Shown piece after piece: positions 5,372 through 8,076 of a DNA stretch of 8,076 nucleotides (its first letter is position 1; each line of letters starts with the position of its first letter). Source of the stretch: an uncultured Bacilli bacterium. Lineage in GTDB: Bacteria; Bacillota_I; Bacilli_A; RF39; UBA660. Made by a program: the position numbers and the translations under genes. Under the pieces are notes generated by a model, which saw only the letters and a program-made list of their open reading frames with translations, searched no databases and had not been told where the DNA came from. The stretch spans positions 1 to 8,076 of the forward strand of contig CAKOKV010000038.1 in the NCBI GenBank assembly GCA_934095805.1. The letters run 5' to 3'.

Positions 5372-6595
5372 TTATTTTATTTCTTCTAAATATTCTTCTC
5401 TACTAATTCCATATTCTCTCATATCTTGAATACCACCATAATAATAGAAATATGATTTAGGTCTTGTTCCTTCATATTTAAGTCCTATATTTTCCATTAC
5501 TTTCCATGTAGCTGTATTATCTTTAGCTCCACATGACTCTATTCTATTAAGTTCTAAAGTTTCAAAAGCAAATTTCATTATTCGTCTAGATACTTCTGTT
5601 GTATATCCTTTTCCCCATTCATCTTCCCTTATCCAATAATCAATACCTGCGGTTTTTGCTTTCTTATCATGCATAGTTAAATAAACAGTTCCAAGTAACT
5701 TATTATCTTCTTTTTTAACAATACTCCATCTATAATAATCTTTGTTTTCATAAGCGGATTCATTAAAATATTTTATACTCTTTTCTGGATTATTACCTAG
5801 CTTTGTAGGTCCTAAATATTTTCTTAATTTTGGATTTAGTTGTATAAAGAAAAACTCTTCAAAATCTTGTTTTGTAGTTTTTCTTAATAAAAGTCTATTC
5901 GTTTCAAGAACAATTGTCCCAGTATGATTTATTTCTTCGTATGGATAGCCTTTAATATCAATAGTATTATTATCTACATCATAATGTTCATTAATATAAT
6001 TAACTTCACTATTTTCAATAATAATAAATGATTTATCAGGAAGTGCTGTTATTTTTTGTAATTTACTTACTTCAAATATTTCTTTTAAATAATCTATATT
6101 TTTAAAATCAAGATGTGGATAAATACATATATCAGTAAGTCCGATTCCTTTATATCTAATCATTGTTTTATTTTCATCTTCATCTCGATATATAACATCT
6201 TTTGCCATGTTTATACTTCCAGCAGAAACACCAATAGTTATACCATCTCTATCTAATAAAATCTTAGCAAGATCGTATTCATTTATATGGCTCATTTCTT
6301 TTTTAGGATCTCCTCCCATTAAAAATACAATGTCACTATTTTTTACTATCTCTTTACTTTCTTCCTTATCAGTTCTACAGTCAATAATATTTATTTTGTT
6401 AAATCTTATACTAATATCTTTAAAAAATTTAATTAATTTATCAACCATTAAATCATTTTTTTCATTATCATAAAAATCAGATGTAATAAATGATATAGAT
6501 AATCCTGTTTCTACTAATCTAGATAATTCCTTTGTTTGGCTTAATGTAAACCCTTCTTCTTTATTAATTCCACTAAACATTATAATTTTTTTCAT
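5372..6595 (-). CDS. Fusion protein: S51 family (PepE-like) peptidase plus GNAT N-acetyltransferase (407 aa)
   Basis: Two complete-looking cytosolic enzyme domains. Residues 1 to about 222 form an S51 peptidase (dipeptidase E / cyanophycinase group, class I glutamine-amidotransferase fold): LMGGDP (92-97), nucleophile elbow GVSAGS (122-127, Ser124) and YPHLDF (159-164, His161). The Ser-to-His distance of 37 equals that of Salmonella PepE (Ser120, His157); the acid may be Asp138 or Asp140. Known S51 PepE enzymes cleave Asp-Xaa dipeptides. Residues about 226-407 form a RimJ/RimL-type GNAT domain: IVLETNRLLLRKTTKQDFEE (228-247), GIDYWI (317-322), acetyl-CoA loop EWGKGYTTE (326-334) and KVMENIGLKYEGT (365-377). 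The linker is short. The frame has no interruption, so the fusion is real in this sequence. It is a single-gene unit ending at the shared hairpin at 5332-5364; the ribosome site (GGTGA) is weak. The substrate is unknown. Confidence 0.92.
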   Translation of the reverse strand: MKKIIMFSGINKEEGFTLSQTKELSRLVETGLSISFITSDFYDNEKNDLMVDKLIKFFKDISIRFNKINIIDCRTDKEESKEIVKNSDIVFLMGGDPKKEMSHINEYDLAKILLDRDGITIGVSAGSINMAKDVIYRDEDENKTMIRYKGIGLTDICIYPHLDFKNIDYLKEIFEVSKLQKITALPDKSFIIIENSEVNYINEHYDVDNNTIDIKGYPYEEINHTGTIVLETNRLLLRKTTKQDFEEFFFIQLNPKLRKYLGPTKLGNNPEKSIKYFNESAYENKDYYRWSIVKKEDNKLLGTVYLTMHDKKAKTAGIDYWIREDEWGKGYTTEVSRRIMKFAFETLELNRIESCGAKDNTATWKVMENIGLKYEGTRPKSYFYYYGGIQDMREYGISREEYLEEIK

Positions 6596-6613
6596 ATAAA
6601 TTTCACCACTTTT

Positions 6614-6622
6614 ATTATATCA
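6614..6622 (-). promoter_or_regulatory. Extended -10 promoter for the peptidase-acetyltransferase gene
   Basis: The minus strand reads TGATATAAT, a consensus -10 with TGn extension. The 17-base-distant -35 hexamer (TGTTAA, 6642-6637) is poor. Predicted start near 6607 gives a leader of about 12 bases beginning with GGTG. Confidence 0.6.
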
Positions 6623-6626
6623 AATT

Positions 6627-6643
6627 ATGTTAAGATTTAACAT
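6627..6643. promoter_or_regulatory. 17-bp palindrome between divergent promoters, candidate shared operator
   Basis: ATGTTAAGATTTAACAT has 7-bp perfect arms around GAT. It contains the -35 box of the rightward promoter and the -35 position of the leftward one, so a bound dimer could block both. Confidence 0.55.
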
Positions 6644-6665
6644 TTTAGTTTTTATATGTTACAAT
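6637..6665 (+). promoter_or_regulatory. Promoter of the AMP-binding enzyme gene
   Basis: TTAACA (6637-6642; five of six match to the -35 consensus), a 17-base spacer and TACAAT (6660-6665) preceded by TGt. Predicted start near 6672, giving a leader of about 28 bases with an AAAGGA ribosome site. The -35 lies in the 6627-6643 palindrome. Confidence 0.6.
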
Positions 6666-6699
6666 TAATATACAACTTATACTATGAAAGGAAAATAAA

Positions 6700-8076
6700 A
6701 TGGGAAAAGTTAATGATTATATTAATAAATTAATTAAATTTATAAAAAATGAAAAACCAGAGAATAAAGAAAAGCCTTGGCTTAAATATTATGGAGATGT
6801 TCCAGAAAGTTTAAATTATTTTAATGGTAGTATGTATGATTATTTAAAAGATACTGCTACTAAAAATGAAAAAAGATCTGCTTATTCTTATTATGGAAAT
6901 GAGGTTACATTTAAATCTTTTATGAAAAAGATTGATAAGGTTGCTTCTGCATTAAAAGAATTTAATATTGTAGAAAATGAATGTGTTACGATATGTATGC
7001 CTAATACACCAGAAAGTTTTGCTTTGATTTATGCAATTAATAAGATTGGTGCTATTGCTAATATAATACATCCATTATCTTCTACTAAAGATATTGAAAG
7101 GGCTTTATCAGAAACTAATAGTTCAATTATATTTTGTTCTGATGTTGCTATGCCAAAAGCAAGATATATTAAAGTTAAACACTTTATTATGGTACCAACT
7201 AGTGAAAGTTTAGGTACAATACTTAAAACTTTATATAATTTAAAATCTTCTTTAAATATGCAACTTGAAGAAGGAATGCTTACTTGGAAAGAATTTTTAA
7301 ATTATGCTACTAATGATGATAATTATGTTAAAAGAGAAGCTAATAGTCCTGCTGCTATAATATATAGTGGTGGTACTACTGGTAAACCAAAAGGAATAAT
7401 AATTTCTAATGCTAATTTTAATGCTATGGCACTTCAAACAGCTTCTGTTTGTGAATATATTAGGCCAGGATATTCTGTACTATCTGCATTACCAATATTT
7501 CATGTATTTGGTCTTGCATTGTGTACACATACTTGTTTAGTTACTGGAATGAAATGTATTATTGTTCCACAACTTAATACTAAAAAAATCAATAAAGAAC
7601 TTAAAAAATATAAACCAAGTGTTTATCCAGCAGTTCCATCACTTCTTAAAATGTCAATTAATGGAGGTGATCCTGGTTTTAATGCTTTTAAAGATATAAA
7701 AGTAGTTGTAGTTGGTGGGGATTATTTATCTCCAGCTTTAAAAAAAGAATTCGAAGAATATTTGAAAAGTCATGGTAGGTCTGCAGTTGTTAAGGTTGGA
7801 TATGGTCTTTCTGAAGCATGTGGATTTTGTTGTTGTACAGCAGAAGTTGATGAGAAATATGTAAAAAATGGTACTCTTGGAATACCAAATCCAGATATGA
7901 TTGTTAAAATATTTGAACCAAATAGTGATATTGAAAAATCATATGATGATGTTGGTGAAATATGTGTTACTGGGCCTACACTTATGATGGGATATATTAA
8001 TGAAGATGAAGAAACTAAAAATACACTAGTTGAACATTCAGATGGTAAAGTATGGCTTCACACAGGTGATCTTGGA
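6700..8076 (+). CDS. AMP-dependent synthetase/ligase, acyl-CoA synthetase type; 3' end outside window
   Basis: An ANL-superfamily enzyme that activates a carboxylic acid as acyl-AMP and, in most family members of this kind, transfers it to CoA or another thiol. The window holds 459 residues with no stop. Visible core motifs are the phosphate loop YSGGTTGKPKG (222-232), ALPIFHVFGL (263-272), GYGLSE near residue 370, the GEICVTGPTLMMGY block and WLHTGDLG at the very end, which contains the adenylate-binding Asp. The C-terminal lid domain with its catalytic Lys is missing because the window stops. The N-terminus (WLKYYGDVPESLNY) is like FadD-type fatty acyl-CoA ligases, but the substrate cannot be told. 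No signal peptide is seen. ATG at 6700 follows AAAGGA by 7-8 bases. It is divergent from the peptidase-acetyltransferase gene and shares a palindrome with it, so the two may be co-regulated. Confidence 0.92.
   Translation, partial: MGKVNDYINKLIKFIKNEKPENKEKPWLKYYGDVPESLNYFNGSMYDYLKDTATKNEKRSAYSYYGNEVTFKSFMKKIDKVASALKEFNIVENECVTICMPNTPESFALIYAINKIGAIANIIHPLSSTKDIERALSETNSSIIFCSDVAMPKARYIKVKHFIMVPTSESLGTILKTLYNLKSSLNMQLEEGMLTWKEFLNYATNDDNYVKREANSPAAIIYSGGTTGKPKGIIISNANFNAMALQTASVCEYIRPGYSVLSALPIFHVFGLALCTHTCLVTGMKCIIVPQLNTKKINKELKKYKPSVYPAVPSLLKMSINGGDPGFNAFKDIKVVVVGGDYLSPALKKEFEEYLKSHGRSAVVKVGYGLSEACGFCCCTAEVDEKYVKNGTLGIPNPDMIVKIFEPNSDIEKSYDDVGEICVTGPTLMMGYINEDEETKNTLVEHSDGKVWLHTGDLG

Noticed and set aside
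6207..6473. Plus-strand open frame of 88 codons
   Set aside because: It is antisense to the S51 active-site region of the fusion gene, with low-complexity Ile/Leu/Ser composition.
6627..6643. Rex (redox) operator
   Set aside because: The arms TGTTAA and TTAACA are Rex-like, but the spacer is three bases instead of four and the outer T/A pair is swapped to A/T.
1..8076. CRISPR arrays, tRNA or rRNA genes, insertion sequences, riboswitches
   Set aside because: No spaced direct repeats, cloverleaf patterns, transposase motifs or long structured leaders were seen. All gene gaps are about 100 bases or less.

Overview
The window is very A+T-rich DNA from a low-GC Gram-positive (Bacillota) bacterium that uses the standard bacterial code: TGG encodes Trp, and TAA, TAG and TGA all act as stops. 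A MurD-type peptidoglycan ligase shows that the cell makes murein, which argues against a wall-less mollicute. The A/T-biased codons, very short gaps and the mix of DUF1846, DUF4358-like, DHHW and Sel1-repeat proteins suggest an uncultured gut-type Bacilli lineage (RF39 or Erysipelotrichales-like). That placement is inference.

Layout. (1) Positions 2-760, plus strand: the C-terminal part of murD, ending in a hairpin terminator that contains its own stop codon. (2) Positions 796-3256, minus strand, read right to left: an intact DUF1846 (UPF0371) protein; a membrane-anchored DUF4358-like protein whose natural start is out of frame by one base in an A8 run; and a shortened DHHW-family protein of 128 residues. 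The last two look damaged, so this cluster appears to be decaying. (3) Positions 3314-4576, minus strand: a Sel1-repeat protein with a possible N-terminal DNA-binding region. (4) Positions 4664-5330, plus strand and divergent from it: a two-gene operon of a DUF1292 protein and an unrecognised 137-residue protein, overlapping by 8 bases and closed by a strong bidirectional terminator. (5) Positions 5372-6595, minus strand: a fusion of an S51 (PepE-like) peptidase and a GNAT acetyltransferase. (6) Position 6700 to the window end, plus strand and divergent from it: an AMP-forming acyl-CoA-synthetase-type enzyme, cut by the window edge.

Regulation. Both divergent gaps carry perfect palindromes placed over promoter elements: TGTAAAATTTTACA at 4597-4610 and ATGTTAAGATTTAACAT at 6627-6643. 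The promoters I can propose all have a TGn extended -10 box and mostly very short leaders; the Sel1-repeat gene may be leaderless.

Most interesting points: the peptidase-acetyltransferase fusion, which would fit two-step processing of an aspartyl peptide or nucleotide-peptide; the divergent Sel1-repeat regulator candidate with its small operon, a layout reminiscent of RRNPP-type regulation; and the homopolymer frameshift in the DUF4358-like gene. All functional links here are inferred from sequence and have not been tested.
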